The translations under genes were made by a program, and so were the position numbers. 64,000 nucleotides of DNA, from NCBI GenBank assembly GCA_963556695.1, contig CAUWAG010000003.1:1736001-1800000 (forward strand), read 5' to 3'. Positions within the stretch are counted from its first letter, which is position 1. Each line of letters starts with the position of its first letter. The notes under the pieces are model-generated. The model saw nothing but the letters and a program-made list of their open reading frames with translations, was not told the DNA's origin and ran no database searches. This DNA comes from Anthostomella pinea (Eukaryota > Ascomycota > Sordariomycetes > Xylariales > Xylariaceae). Shown here piece after piece: positions 11,556-23,036 of this stretch.

Positions 11556-12811
11556 AAGGACAATCTCGTCAACAGCGCTCTTCTCACAACCGGCATCCTT
11601 GAGGACCTGGGCAACAGGGTCCAGAGTACCGCTGAAAGCCCTGGCGTTCAGGTCCTCGAAACGGGCACGGGTGATCTGGAGGAAAAAGTCCTCGCCATCG
11701 AAAAGCGAGTCGATCTCGATTGTGGTCTGGGCACCGTTGGACAGAGTTCTCTTGGCACGCTCGCAAGCAGTCCGCAGTCTGCGCAGAGCTCGGGGGTCGC
11801 CAGAGATGTCCTTCTTGTTCTTCTTTTGGAACTCCTTCTTGCAGTGGTCGAGGAGGTTGGTGTCGAAATCTTGACCACCAAGATGGGTATCACCAGCAGT
11901 AGCCTTGACGGTGAAGACACCACCTTGGATGTTCAGGAGGGAGACATCGAAAGTACCACCACCCAGATCGTAGATCATGACGTTGCGCTCCTTGTTGCTC
12001 TTGTTGGAGCCAAGACCGTAGGCGATAGCGGCGGCGGTAGGTTCGTTGATGATACGGAGGACGTTGAGACCGGAGATGGCACCAGCATCCTTGGTGGCTT
12101 GACGCTGGTTGTCGTTGAAGTAGGCGGGGACGGTGATGACAGCCTTCTCGACCTTCTTTCCGAGCTTGACCTCGGCGATCTCCTTCATCTGTAGGAAAGG
12201 AATTGTGTCAGACGCAATTGACCCGGCAAGCGCAGCTGCGGGACTATTTACCTTGGTGAGGACCATGGCGGAGATCTCCTGGGGCGAGAAAGTCTTTGTC
12301 TCTCCCAGGTACTCGACCTGAACCATGGGGTTGCTGCCCTGCTCGACAACCTTGAAGGGCCATGATTCAATGTCTTTCTTGACGATGGGGTCACTGAAAG
12401 GTCGGCCAATCAATCGCCTATCGGGATTCAGGTCAGTCTGGTGTGCTCAACGACCAATGCACATCACTTGGAGCAAGCCTACTTGACATCAAAAACTGTG
12501 TTGCGCGGGTTCATGGCGGCCTGGTTCTTGGCAGCCTCACCGATCAAACGCTCCTTCTCGTTGAAAGAGACGTATGACGGGGTGGTAAAGCTACCCTGCT
12601 CGTTGGCAATGATCTCGACATTGTTTCCCTCGTAGGTGGCGACACAGGAGTAGGTGGTTCCTGTTGACCGCAGCAAGGCGGGATACGTTAGCGAGGGAGC
12701 GAACCAGACCCGTCATGGCAGTTCAGTCTCAATGCCAGATGACGATCCCAGGACACGGCATAACTTACCCAAGTCGATGCCGATGGCACCATCGTAGACT
12801 TCATCGGCCAT
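10606..12811 (-). CDS. ssb1: Hsp70 chaperone, Ssb family (ribosome-associated)
   Basis: Cytosolic Hsp70 of the Ssb type, 614 aa, matching the 613-residue yeast Ssb proteins. Exons: 12811-12769, 12660-12483, 12417-12252, 12188-11284, 11212-10929 and 10874-10606. The ATPase phosphate-1 loop [16 protein letters not shown] is created by splicing exons 1 and 2. Other signatures: [41 protein letters not shown], then the substrate-binding domain and a helical lid. The C-terminus ([11 protein letters not shown]) lacks the EEVD tail of inducible/Ssa Hsp70s, and the N-terminal half has Ssb-type sequence ([16 protein letters not shown]). Ssb binds nascent chains at the ribosome with the RAC co-chaperones (established for yeast). 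The long fourth exon and early clustered introns fit a highly expressed fungal gene. Confidence 0.95.
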
Positions 12812-13893
12812 TTTTGCGGTTGGTGTTTGGGGGAGTATGGGTGGGAAAGTCGGGCAGCCGAAGTTGAGGATTTTCAAGGGACGAACTGACGGCAGGCGGG
12901 CAGGGTGCGATTTTTGAATCCGTCCGGTTTGTGCAGGAATGGAAAAAAAATTCTGCCCCCCAAGCGGCCAGCGGTGAGAAGAGAAACCCCACCTCTAATT
13001 AGGTAAGCCGAAGCCCCGCTCCCCTTCCGTGATTGGGCTTTGTATGGTGGACCCGCCTATCCCGATTCAGGATCCACAACCTTCTCTCCCCCAGCCTCCA
13101 CATTCGGCCAATCAGATGGTCACCTGCCAAAACCAGCAAGCCAAGGTCTCCGGTCTTCTACTGACTCGACAAGGCACTTCAACTCATGTGGCAGCAAGAA
13201 TGGGTTTATGGTCTTTTTCAGGTGACTTCTGTAGGGTCAGGAATGGTTGGGGCATATCACCAGGTTCTGGCACAAGACGATATCGTGTCTGTGGTGACAA
13301 CTACATTTTACTGGTATACCTGTAGTGCAATATGATTCCAGTAGTTGAGATCACCACGTTGGCATTCATCAACATAAAGAACCATCTGCTGTCAAGTTCA
13401 GACGATCCCTACAAATAATGAAAACAGAAAACTCTACGGACACCACTTTCAGGTTTATGTGTGAAATTGGCCTACAATGGATCTCTATTCATACATGGCT
13501 ACCGAAGTAAGTAGCTTATCAATGACTAACTTACATGTACCGGGTGAACAGACCAACGTCCGTTCATCTGTCCTCGTTTTATACCAAGGTTCGCGTCAAG
13601 TTCATACCTGAGCAAACCTGGAGATTTGTGGCATCCTACCAGCTCACCACTTGTTTCGGATGCCGCTCATCTGCCAGTGTCGCTTGGCGGGCAGGGTAGC
13701 CTACCAGCGGTCGATGCATCATCGAGAAGAGACACGTGGTAACCTGTCCAGTCCATTGCAAACTGTTCAAGCCCAGGTTCCAGAAAATACGACAACTTAG
13801 CTGTCTTGAAACCTTTGGACCAGAAAATGGTTTGCGACTTCGCGGACTCCCCGTTCCAAAAGAAGAGAAGCCACAATAACCAGCGAGGTGTAC
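12812..13893. other. Intergenic: Ssb promoter and Rsc4-like gene 3' flank
   Basis: Both neighbours are on the minus strand: the Ssb gene starts at 12811 and the bromodomain gene ends at 13894. CCAAT-box-like sequences occur near 13030 (GATTGG) and 13110 (CCAATCA), plausible for the Ssb promoter. No further gene was recognised. Confidence 0.4.
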
Positions 13894-16803
13894 TCATTGG
13901 TGTCTGAGCAAGTTGAAAAGCACCACGAACTTCTCCAACTCCATGTTCAGACTGTGCGGACCGATTTGTCCTTTCGGCAGCGCCGCAACAAGCGATGCCT
14001 CGAGCCGATTGGTACCGTACCGCAAGCTGACATCAAAGACTGGCTCCCCGCGTCTCTCAAAAGAAACCGCTGATGGATGTAGACGCACTCCATCGTGAAA
14101 TACGTTCAGCCTCCACTCCCGCTGCTGTGCCTCCAGGAACGTAGATACCTGCGGTCTCAGCTGTAAACGGAAATGGCTAGAAGGCGCATTGAGGATAAGC
14201 TCCTGTTGAATTTCAGTCAGGCTCGCAGGGATGGTGATGGATAATCGATTCTCCAGCTGAAGGGCCGGGTGCGAGGTAATGACAAATTTGGGCATCAGAG
14301 CCTCGGTTTCCTCTGCGAACGATAATTAGCAGTGGTTCATGCGTTTCGCTTGAGGAACCTTACTTTGGAGGGGTGTCGTCCTGTACTTTTGGGCCTCGAG
14401 AATGTCCGCCGCAGTCCTTCTCGGGGGAGGAGGCGGCTGCTGCTGCTGCCGCTGCTGCGGGGGCGGATGAGGAGCCATATAATTAGGGCCATTTGGCATT
14501 GGCATTGAGCCCAAGCCCTGAGGGTGATGCATGACCGGCGGTGCGAATTGTTGGAACGTTATTCCTGCAGGTTGCGGCGTTATGGCTGGCGACGGTCGTA
14601 TCGGACGGGCAGCCTCCTCAGCTTTCGCCATTCCTATCGCAGAAGGGCTAGGCGGACCGGCAGACGTTGACATACTTCGTGCCTTCTCAAGCTGACTGAG
14701 GCTGATCGATGTTCCTGTCGAGCCAACACCACCAAAGGGGTTTCTTCCAATGGGCGTGCCGTTGCGAGTCGCTTCGCCGTCCGCTGACTGGCCCGTAACC
14801 GGAGCCGGTGATCCCGTTGCGCTGGCCTTGCCACCCACATGGATCGTGATCTTCTTAGGATGTCCAGGTGTTTCCGAGCTTTGCGGCAACTTCAGCTTGA
14901 TTTTCGGTTGCTGAGGGGGCTCTTGCACATGTTGCTTGGCCTCTTTTACCAGTTCAGTGAACATATCCTATGCTAGTCAGTTGAGAATCTAAGACAAGGC
15001 AGCGTGGGGCAACTGACCTCTAGCTCTTTGGCCATGAGCGATATCTCACTACCGTCCTCGTTATAGTGGTAGGCATTCTTCCAGATTAGGCTCGCTTGGT
15101 CCTCGAGGGCAGCCCAAGTCTTGAAATCGCTGATGTAGGTGGCTTCTCCCCTGCCATGCTGACCCCGTACCTGCTTCCGGAGTTGATTGAGAGATAACGG
15201 CTCGGCAATCACCTCGTAGTAATCTTTCAGCGTTCGAGGCGGTAGATTGATGAACGCATCAAAGTAGGGATACTCACTACGATTTCTAGATCAGCCCTAT
15301 CCCAACTTATATGAGTAGTCAGAGAACACTTACGCGTCATCCTTCTTGCGGATGATTTCTTCTACGACCTTCTCTTGTGCCTGCTGGAAACCAAGGCCCT
15401 TGAATGGTACGCCCTCATAGTGGTGCCCGGCCTTGCCAGGGCGTGGACCGCGAGGCGCTCCTCGTTGAGGTTGCGTGACTGAGGAGTTTCTGGCTTGTCG
15501 GCTCGGTGGTGCCTGACTCCTACCACCACGTCGTTTAGGCTCGGGGCGCTCATCGTCCTCCCCAGCATCTTCCTCTTCTTCCTCGTCATCTTCCTCGTCA
15601 CCTCCCTCGCCATCCTCGTCGTTCTCCTCGTCGTTTTCATCATCATTGTTATCTTCGTCACCTTCGTCCTCTTCGTTCTCGTCTTGAGCCTCTGCAGTAT
15701 TAGGCTCATCGCCAGTAGTGGAGTCCGGCATCTCTGGATCCTCCTCGCCCTCTGCATCTTCTTCTTCGAGGTCCTCGGGGCCGGGACTGGGAGGCAACGG
15801 AGTAGCAGTCGCTTGATAATTGCCCAACTTGTATGCAGGATTCTGCTTGACCATCAGGTTGCTGACAGCCTTGCGAATGCGCTCTGCATCACCGAAATTG
15901 ACCGAGTTACGATCAGTGACTTCCTTCGCATTGGATACAAGGCGCTTGAAGTCACTCTCAAGGGCAGTGAGGTTGGCATATTGATGATTCTTTAGCTTGC
16001 GCTCGATGATCTCGAGGGACAGCGGGAGTCGTATAGTCTTGTAATATTGAGGGTCCTGACTACGTGTGGGGATGCGCTCGAAGAAGGGCGAGACTGCACG
16101 GCCACTGCAAAGAGAAGTGTTGGTTAGTGATGCTGGTGACAAGTCCATTCAATGCCATGACATAGATGCCGGTGAACGAGTAGTCGGGTTTAATGGGATG
16201 GGCTAAGTGCAAGAGGAAAACAACAGCCATGGTTCGATATGAAAGCTTACTTCTTATCGGTAGTTGCTCTGATTGATTCGAGGATGTTCAATCCATAGGC
16301 GGTGGTCGACTGAGGAGACTCGCCGTTTGCAAGGTCGCCAAACTCCTGCAAGGGGGCGTTGAGGTTAGCAGAGGTGGCATTGTGGAATGATGTAGGAGGC
16401 AGCAGACGGCTGGCTGACGGTTTCAAACCTCGAGGCTCAAGCTTCGAGGATATAGGCGGTTGGATCTGGGTCTCTTTTTTGGTGGATGGAGGACACTGGC
16501 CCTCGCAATGCACATTCGTTGCCTTAGTAGCTCCGCTCCAAAAGCTCCAATCCTGGCGAGCTGCAGTTGCAACTACAACTCTCACCTCTCCTCAACCAGA
16601 ACTTCTCAAGCGACACGTTGCGCGTGCGCGTCGCACCCAACACAGCGGTCGCAGAGCATGCGCGCACGCCATGGCCGACGAGGAATTGCATGAAAATGGT
16701 ATAGACTCACCTCTATCAGTTTGCGACGCTTGGCGACTCGATCAGCAGCGTCGGCGCCAGCATCGGGACCATTCGCACCACTGGCCTTCCGCTTGTTATC
16801 CAT
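13894..16803 (-). CDS. Rsc4-like tandem-bromodomain subunit of the RSC remodeler
   Basis: 746-aa protein in six exons: 16803-16711, 16345-16251, 16104-15334, 15276-15018, 14967-14364 and 14312-13894. The first intron is 365 bp. Order: basic N-terminus (KRKASGANG; AKRRKL, likely NLS); bromodomain 1 about 66-145 (SPFFERIPTR, YYKTIRLPLSL); an extremely acidic linker about 165-240; bromodomain 2 about 318-410 (YFDAFINLPPRTLKDYY, KNAYHYNEDGS); a Pro/Gln-rich region with PPPPPRRTAADILEAQKYR; then a beta-rich C-terminal domain (LRPQVSTFLEAQQREWRLNVF) characteristic of fungal Rsc4-type proteins. Rsc4 reads acetylated histone H3 within the nuclear RSC complex (established for yeast). In bromodomain 1 the usual acetyl-lysine-contacting Tyr-Asn appears as Val-Thr (Thr126), whereas bromodomain 2 keeps Tyr-Asn. 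A general bromodomain protein outside RSC is the alternative. Confidence 0.85.
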
Positions 16804-18080
16804 TGCTGCCCGCCAAAATTCGACACGGTCGGGTTAAGCGCATGCGCTGTGGCAATCGGTAGGGAGTTTGTTGCGTTGCTTTGTCGCCAGAGGTGATTGC
16901 GCGGCGACGGGAAGTTACCCAAGGGAGGGCAGTCGCAGCAACAATGGTTTGGTTTACTTGAGGGTGGGATGCGAGGTGTGGTGATGTTGGTTGCAGGCCG
17001 TGGCAGGTAGGTAGGCCTAAGCTCCTCCGCAGGCACAGGCCGTCGTAGGAATTGGTACCTTAGGTTCGGCTTGCAACTCAACCTGAAGTGTTTAGGCGCA
17101 TGTATGGGTATCCGGTGCCTCGAGCGGATGCACTGCAGCAACAGTACCGTGGACGTTCGTAAAGTACAGTATCGTCGCAAATATTGGCGAAGGCGGCGAG
17201 ACTGGAAGATCAGGTGCGAGGTGCGTGTGAGTGGGCAGTGGTGTGTGCACGCATGTGCCGAGTGCGTGAACCAAGAACGCGCCTCAGCTGCCTGGGCACC
17301 AACTTCAATTTGGCTGGTACCTTAGTTAGTAAGGTAGCTAGGAGGTATTGCGCCACAGTGGCTGGGCAACTGGTAGACTGGGTGACTGGGCAGGTGGGCC
17401 AATGTATCTTATCGATAAGAGCCCTAGCTAGATCAACGGTATGGCCCGTGCTTGCCCCACCTTAGCTGCCCTTCCCCCACCTTGTACCTTTGTCTGGCGA
17501 TTCAGCATTGTTTACCGACTCCACCACACGCCGCCAGAATTTGGAGAGACCGCAGGAACTTCCAAACCTCAGTTCCCCACGCGCCTTCTTTTCCCTCTCC
17601 CCAGGGCGATAACCAGCAACAACCAACATAGTCAACCTCCCTCTGGTTGCCCTGATTTCTTCCTTCTTCTTTCTATTATACGAGGCTCTTCAAGCTGCAC
17701 TAGTGAGCTCTTAAACGGCCCCAGTGGTATTTGTTTGTTTCACTTTGGCACAGCAACATTGAAGCCCGTTGCCGGCATCGCAACTCGCAGAGTGGCCACC
17801 TGCACTGGACCCGGCCACCTCCAGCTACCCCTCCTCCCTCAACTCACGCGACCCGGAACGTCTAGATTTCTCTGCCGCCATCGGGAGTCCCACCAAGCCT
17901 TTACCAACCACCTCAATCCCTTTATCTTGCCTCACACCGGCGGAGCCTCTCTATTCGCTCGCTGCTCAAGTACTTCGGACTGAATACCACCCACGCCCCT
18001 CCGATCAAGAAGTAGGCTCGCGCCGAGGAGGCTGTCAACTGTTGCAACGCACCATATCTCGCCCTACCGACCTCTCGATC
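16804..18080. promoter_or_regulatory. Divergent promoter region between Rsc4-like and Cks1 genes
   Basis: About 1.3 kb between two divergent starts. The part nearest the Cks1 ATG (roughly 17460-18080) is pyrimidine-rich on the plus strand, as is common for fungal 5' UTRs. No ATG opens in frame upstream of the Cks1 start in this leader, which supports the chosen start. No separate gene recognised. Confidence 0.4.
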
Positions 18081-18630
18081 ATGGATATCGACACGTCGCG
18101 TCGTAATAAGGCCCCGCGGCCTTTGCGGGATGCCGAGCGGGCGCGGTTGGAAGAGTTCATTGACTCGATCCACTATTCTGCTCGGTACGTCTACGAACTC
18201 CATGCCGCCTCGTCCCGCCTCGTGCCGCTGGACATGCTAACCAGGAGGTATAGCTACTCGGATGATGAATACGAATACCGACACGTCCAGCTCCCCAAAG
18301 CCATGCTGAAGGCAATCCCCAAAGACTACCACGACCCATCCAAGGGCACATTGAAGCTGCTGTGGGAAGACGAATGGCGCGCAATTGGCATCACCCAGGT
18401 AAGTATCTGCAACTTTCCGCGCACAACAGAGAGACTGGAAGCAAAGACTGGAAGTAGTGCTGACAACATGTGATTATTATAGAGCTTGGGCTGGGAGCAC
18501 TATGAGGTCCACGAGCCCGAGCCGCACATTCTCCTCTTCAAGTGAGCCTCCTTTCCTGCCATTGCAATTAGCCCGGCCATGCTAACATGCTCTTGCTAGG
18601 CGACCACTCAACTACCAGCCACCTCAATGA
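18081..18630 (+). CDS. cks1: Cks1/Suc1 cyclin-dependent kinase regulatory subunit
   Basis: Small adaptor that binds CDK1 and phosphorylated targets to control the cell cycle, in nucleus and cytoplasm. 135 aa from three exons: 18081-18398, 18483-18541 and 18600-18630. Conserved sequence: [55 protein letters not shown] and the terminal [17 protein letters not shown], which contains the HxPEPH beta-hinge that governs strand exchange in this family. The last conserved motif is split by intron 2 and only restored by splicing. The start is the first ATG of the frame, just ahead of [15 protein letters not shown]. Length fits the family (about 110-150 aa in fungi). Confidence 0.95.
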
Positions 18631-20528
18631 TCTCCGAGCATCAAGAGGAACGCGAAGACCTACCTGGCCCACTGGGCCGACACACCGGTGTAGATTACAC
18701 TATATCTGCCTCACTACTGCATAGCGACATCTGCATTTTGTATGGGGTATAGTTGGGATCCGACGATTTACGACCGTTTCAGTCCATCGACCTCGTTCAC
18801 CTCTACACTGCTCTAGTCGTCTCGACTCAGCTTGACCGACTCGAGATGTGCACATGTTTGGCGTTGGCGGCTGCTGGCCGATACCGGACCATAAACCAGC
18901 TATTTTATGGCCTTTGGGCTGTTTAGTATTTGCATATGCTGGAAGGAATAGTCGTTATTTCAGGGTTGCCCTCGAGAAGCAGTAAGAGCGCGTGAAGATG
19001 CGCGAGGGCATTCATCCGATTGGTTCGAGTCGCGAGAGCCGATTTCAGTAATGGTAGTGGTTGAGTGTGTGGACACCAGCAGCCCCGTCTACGTCTGACG
19101 AAGTTCGGTATACCTGCCTTTGGCTTATAAGAGGTCCATAGGAACAACGTGAATGAGACAACGTATAATGAAATCACCGGTGTTTGTGTCTGCGTATTCC
19201 ATTTCTTGGCAACAATACCTACAGCTTGCGAGTTGACGGAGTTCTCCGGGGCATCACATCAGGTTCTGATGCCGTGACATTGAATCATCGACCAATGGGA
19301 AGACGGACCGCTCTTCAATATGTGTCTTCTACTATTGCTGGCATGATGACGATTGCTTTTTGATGCTGCCTCGCTGTTCAGCGAGCAAAACAGCTGAGGA
19401 ATGTACTAGGTTAGCCGTTGTTAAACAAAGAACCTGTCGACATGCACCATTTGAACTACACTTCATGGGATGGCTACCTATGGTTCGATGGGTTTATTTG
19501 CTATGAGCAGGAATGCCAACCGCCAGGACTGGACACGTTTCCAGTATTAATTACCATTTTAGTATCTAATATACCCGCACGGAGTCGCGCAGTCGTTGAA
19601 TGTCACGGCAGTCCGAAGTTGTGGTCGGTGGTCAATGGTCAATGGTCAATGGTCAATGGTCATGAATCTCAACAGCATCCCGCACTAGGGTTTGTTCCTG
19701 CCCGGTGATGTGATCGGCCGGACCCTGAGAGGCTGAGAAGGATCAAGATCTCCCGCTCGGGGCGCTAGGGCGGACGTTGAATGTCACTAAGAATAAAATT
19801 AAGGTGCACGTTTGTAGCTTATTTTATGTACAGCCTACAGGTAGGTACTACCTGCCCATTATCGTATGACGTCGGAACTTGCCCGGTGTTCCAGGTTCCT
19901 ACGGTTGGTAATCGAGAAACCTCAAACTTCAAAGAGAACACGTTGTAATTACTGCAGACACATTTGACGGTGAGGTATCCATCCAGTTCACTTGCACGTT
20001 GTCTTGCCACATCAAGGCGAGAACCTTCCTCCACTCGAGTCAGCCATTGTCAGTCTGTCCTGAAGAACCTCATACATAGCTCATCCTCCGGTCTCTATTC
20101 TGGTCCTTCTTCTGTGGTACAACTTGTACAACATCTACCTTTGCGACCACGTTGCCTATCCGTCATCCGTCATCCGTCCTTCACCGACACCAGCGCCTTA
20201 CAGGATTTACTAGCTTCTTCCGTGGCACTCGAAATCGGAAAGTGGCTGCATGCAGGCATTCCCGCTGCTCGGATTCTAAATCTGGCTAAAATCCATACCT
20301 AATTCCGACACCTCGCCCATTTCTTCCATGTTTCTTCCATGAATGGATGATTGATTGCCCCCATTGTCTCCAATTCGCCGAGTCACAGGCACAGGCATAG
20401 GCACAGGTTCAGGGAGGGTTCCCCATTTATCCACTCCTGCTCTTCGGGTGATCCTCCGTTGACCGGGAGGGTCTGGACCGACGTCTCATACCTATCTTCA
20501 ACAATACAACACGTAGCCATCTGTCGAC
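18631..20528. other. Intergenic; no gene recognised
   Basis: About 1.9 kb between Cks1 and ERO1, both on the plus strand. It should contain the Cks1 3' UTR and the ERO1 promoter. A small heptamer tandem repeat is present at 19630-19657. No recognisable gene on either strand. Confidence 0.4.
19630..19657 (+). repeat. Tandem heptamer repeat (GGTCAAT)x4
   Basis: Four perfect copies of GGTCAAT, followed by a degenerate fifth (GGTCATG). A short microsatellite-like array with no evident function. Confidence 0.9.
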
Positions 20529-22528
20529 ATGCCGTCCGCTGGCAAGCTCTTCTTCCTGTCTCTGTTTGCGCTTTGGGGAACACCTGTGCAATGCGAGACC
20601 AACGGAGCCCGTGATGACGATTGCGCAGTATGTCCATTATTACCTCTTTTTGTCTTATAGCCAGTGCGCTGGCCGTGTCGACCTCTGCCACGCCGTCGCA
20701 TTACCAGTTCTCCCTCTCTAATAATGCCACCTACCAGATATCGCCCAAGTCCATCGTCAACGATGCTTGCGCCTCCTACTCCACCCTCGAGCGCCTCAAC
20801 CGCAAGGTCAAGCCCGCCGTCGACGACCTGACCAAGGAGACCGACTTCTTCTCCTACTACCGACTCAACCTCTTCAACAAAGCATGTCCCTTCTGGAACG
20901 ACGAGAATGGCATGTGCGGCAACATCGCCTGTGCTGTGGATACGATAGACAACGAGGAGGATATACCCAAAATATGGAGAGCAAGCGAGCTGGGCAAGCT
21001 GGAGGGTCCCTCAGCGAAACATCCCGCCAAGAAGGTACAGAAAGAAAGACCACAAAGACCTCTACAAGGCTTGCTAGGAGAGAATGTCGGTGAGAGCTGT
21101 GTGGTAGAGTACGACGACGACTGCGACGAGCGAGATTACTGTGTGCCAGAGGACGAGAGCGCGAGTGCCAAGGGCGACTACGTGAGTTTGGTTCACAACC
21201 CCGAACGATTCACTGGGTTCGCGGGCGAGGGGGCCAAGATGGTATGGGATGCCATCTACCGGGAGAACTGCTTCCAGAAGTCGTCGTTCCCGCATTCCGC
21301 CTCACTCGGTGGACAATCATCCCGTCAGGGATCGGCAGCCCAAGACTTCCGCAATGTGCTCCAGAAGATGGAACGGCAGCAGTTGCAGCAGCAGCACCAC
21401 CAGAACCCAAGCACGTCCTTCGCGCAGACGGGACTGGAGAACGAGGACGAATGCCTCGAGAAGCGCGTGTTCTATCGCGTCATATCGGGCATGCACGCGA
21501 GCATTAGCAGCCATCTCTGCTGGGATTTCCTGAACCAGACCACCGGCGAGTGGCAGCCCAACTTGAAGTGCTACACTGAGAGACTGCACACACATCCCGA
21601 GCGCATCTCGAATCTGTACTTCAACTATGCGATGGTCACCCGCGCCATCGCGAAACTCGGCCCACACCTGCAAGACTACACTTTCTGTACCGGTGATCCC
21701 GAACAGGACGCAGAGACCAAGGCGAAGGTTCTCGCAGTTACAGATGGGGCAATGTCGGTACCTCAGATCTTTGATGAGAGTCTCATGTTTCAGAACGGTG
21801 AGGGTCCCTCTCTGAAAGAGGACTTCAGGAACCGTTTCCGCAACGTCAGCCGGATAATGGACTGCGTAGGATGCGACAAGTGCCGTCTCTGGGGAAAGGT
21901 CCAGACAGCTGGATACGGCGCGGCCTTGAAGGTCTTGTTCGAGTTCGACAACGACAGCGGCGAGATTCCCGAGCTTAAGCGAACGGAACTCGTGGCACTC
22001 TTCAACACCTACGCCAGGCTCAGCAGCTCGATGCAAGCCGTCAGTAATTTCAGAAGCATGGTGGAGGAGGAGGAGGAGGGGCAATCCGGCAAAGCCAGTT
22101 TCTCACCCATCCCTGATCGGGCGAAGAAGCCCCACGCTGTCGGTATGGCACCGCGTTCACCTGAAGAGACAACTGCAGATGCCCATATAGAGGACTCCGA
22201 TGACGATTGGGATGACGAGGAAGAACAAGAATCACCATCCAAGAAGAACCGCCCCCCTCCTGAGACTACCAGCGAGGCCTTCTGGCAGGAGCTAGACCTG
22301 GTGTGGAAGGCAGTCAAGGTAGTCTTCAGAAGCTGGGCCAGCTTCCCAAAGACACTGTGAGTTGCTACGCTGCCGGCAACAATCGCGTCTGACGAGTTGA
22401 AACTAATATGGCGATGCAGGTTTTTCATATTGATATCCGAGCTAAACCGTCTCTGGGAGTTCTACATCGGTCTGCCGGTGACGCCGCGGAATTGGAGTTT
22501 TGCGCGGCCGAGTTTAGATGAGCTATAG
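20529..22528 (+). CDS. ero1: ERO1, ER thiol oxidase
   Basis: FAD-dependent oxidase that re-oxidises protein disulfide isomerase in the ER lumen. 608 aa from three exons: 20529-20627, 20738-22356 and 22420-22528. The N-terminus is a signal peptide (MPSAGKLFFLSLFALWGTPV). After the 110-bp first intron the family sequence resumes as CAISPKSIVNDACASY. Key cysteines: the shuttle pair Cys93-x4-Cys98 (CGNIAC) and the active-site CxxCxxC at 409-415 (CVGCDKC). Other signatures: FFSYYRLNLFNKACPFW, ISSHLCWDFLNQTTGEW and the tail LNRLWEFYIGLP. An acidic and low-complexity region near 500-545 (EEEEEG, DSDDDWDDEEEQ) precedes the conserved tail. Alternative acceptors in intron 1 exist (near 20707), but the chosen one restores the family sequence. 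Confidence 0.95.
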
Positions 22529-23036
22529 AGCTGCTGTTTGCCTCACTTTGCCTTTGTGCCTTTACATAGGCATGCTCATTGTGTACATATCTGGATTATG
22601 TAGAAAGTAAGCGAGATCATCAGGTCGAGGACTTCCCAGGCCACTAGGCGTTCTTTTCGAGGGCTATCTTTTTTTCGTTCGCGAGCATCATATGAAAAAT
22701 CATGGACACGGGAGTTTGCGGCGTGATTTATTTGGGGAACTCATGGTCCCTCGGGGACGGGACATTGGGTGCTACGTGCTATATGTACATATGGCGCGAT
22801 TTCTCGATTTTCGCAACCCTACATACTGTGCCATTTTTGCCTGTGTTCGAATTATTTTGTCGCTTGTCAGTACTAGGGACAGGCGAATTCACACAGGCGA
22901 ATCAAGATGTCCCCGTAGTCAACAGACTGACGGGCTCGCTCTCTTTATAACGAGCCTCGATCCCCCCTATCTTCCTCCCCTCTAAACTTCCAAACCTCCA
23001 AGTTCAGTCTCCGAACACATACAGACTCACGCCCAC
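22529..23036. other. Convergent 3' intergenic region (ERO1/USB1)
   Basis: About 0.5 kb between two convergent stop codons. It should carry both 3' UTRs and terminators. No gene or repeat of note. Confidence 0.4.
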
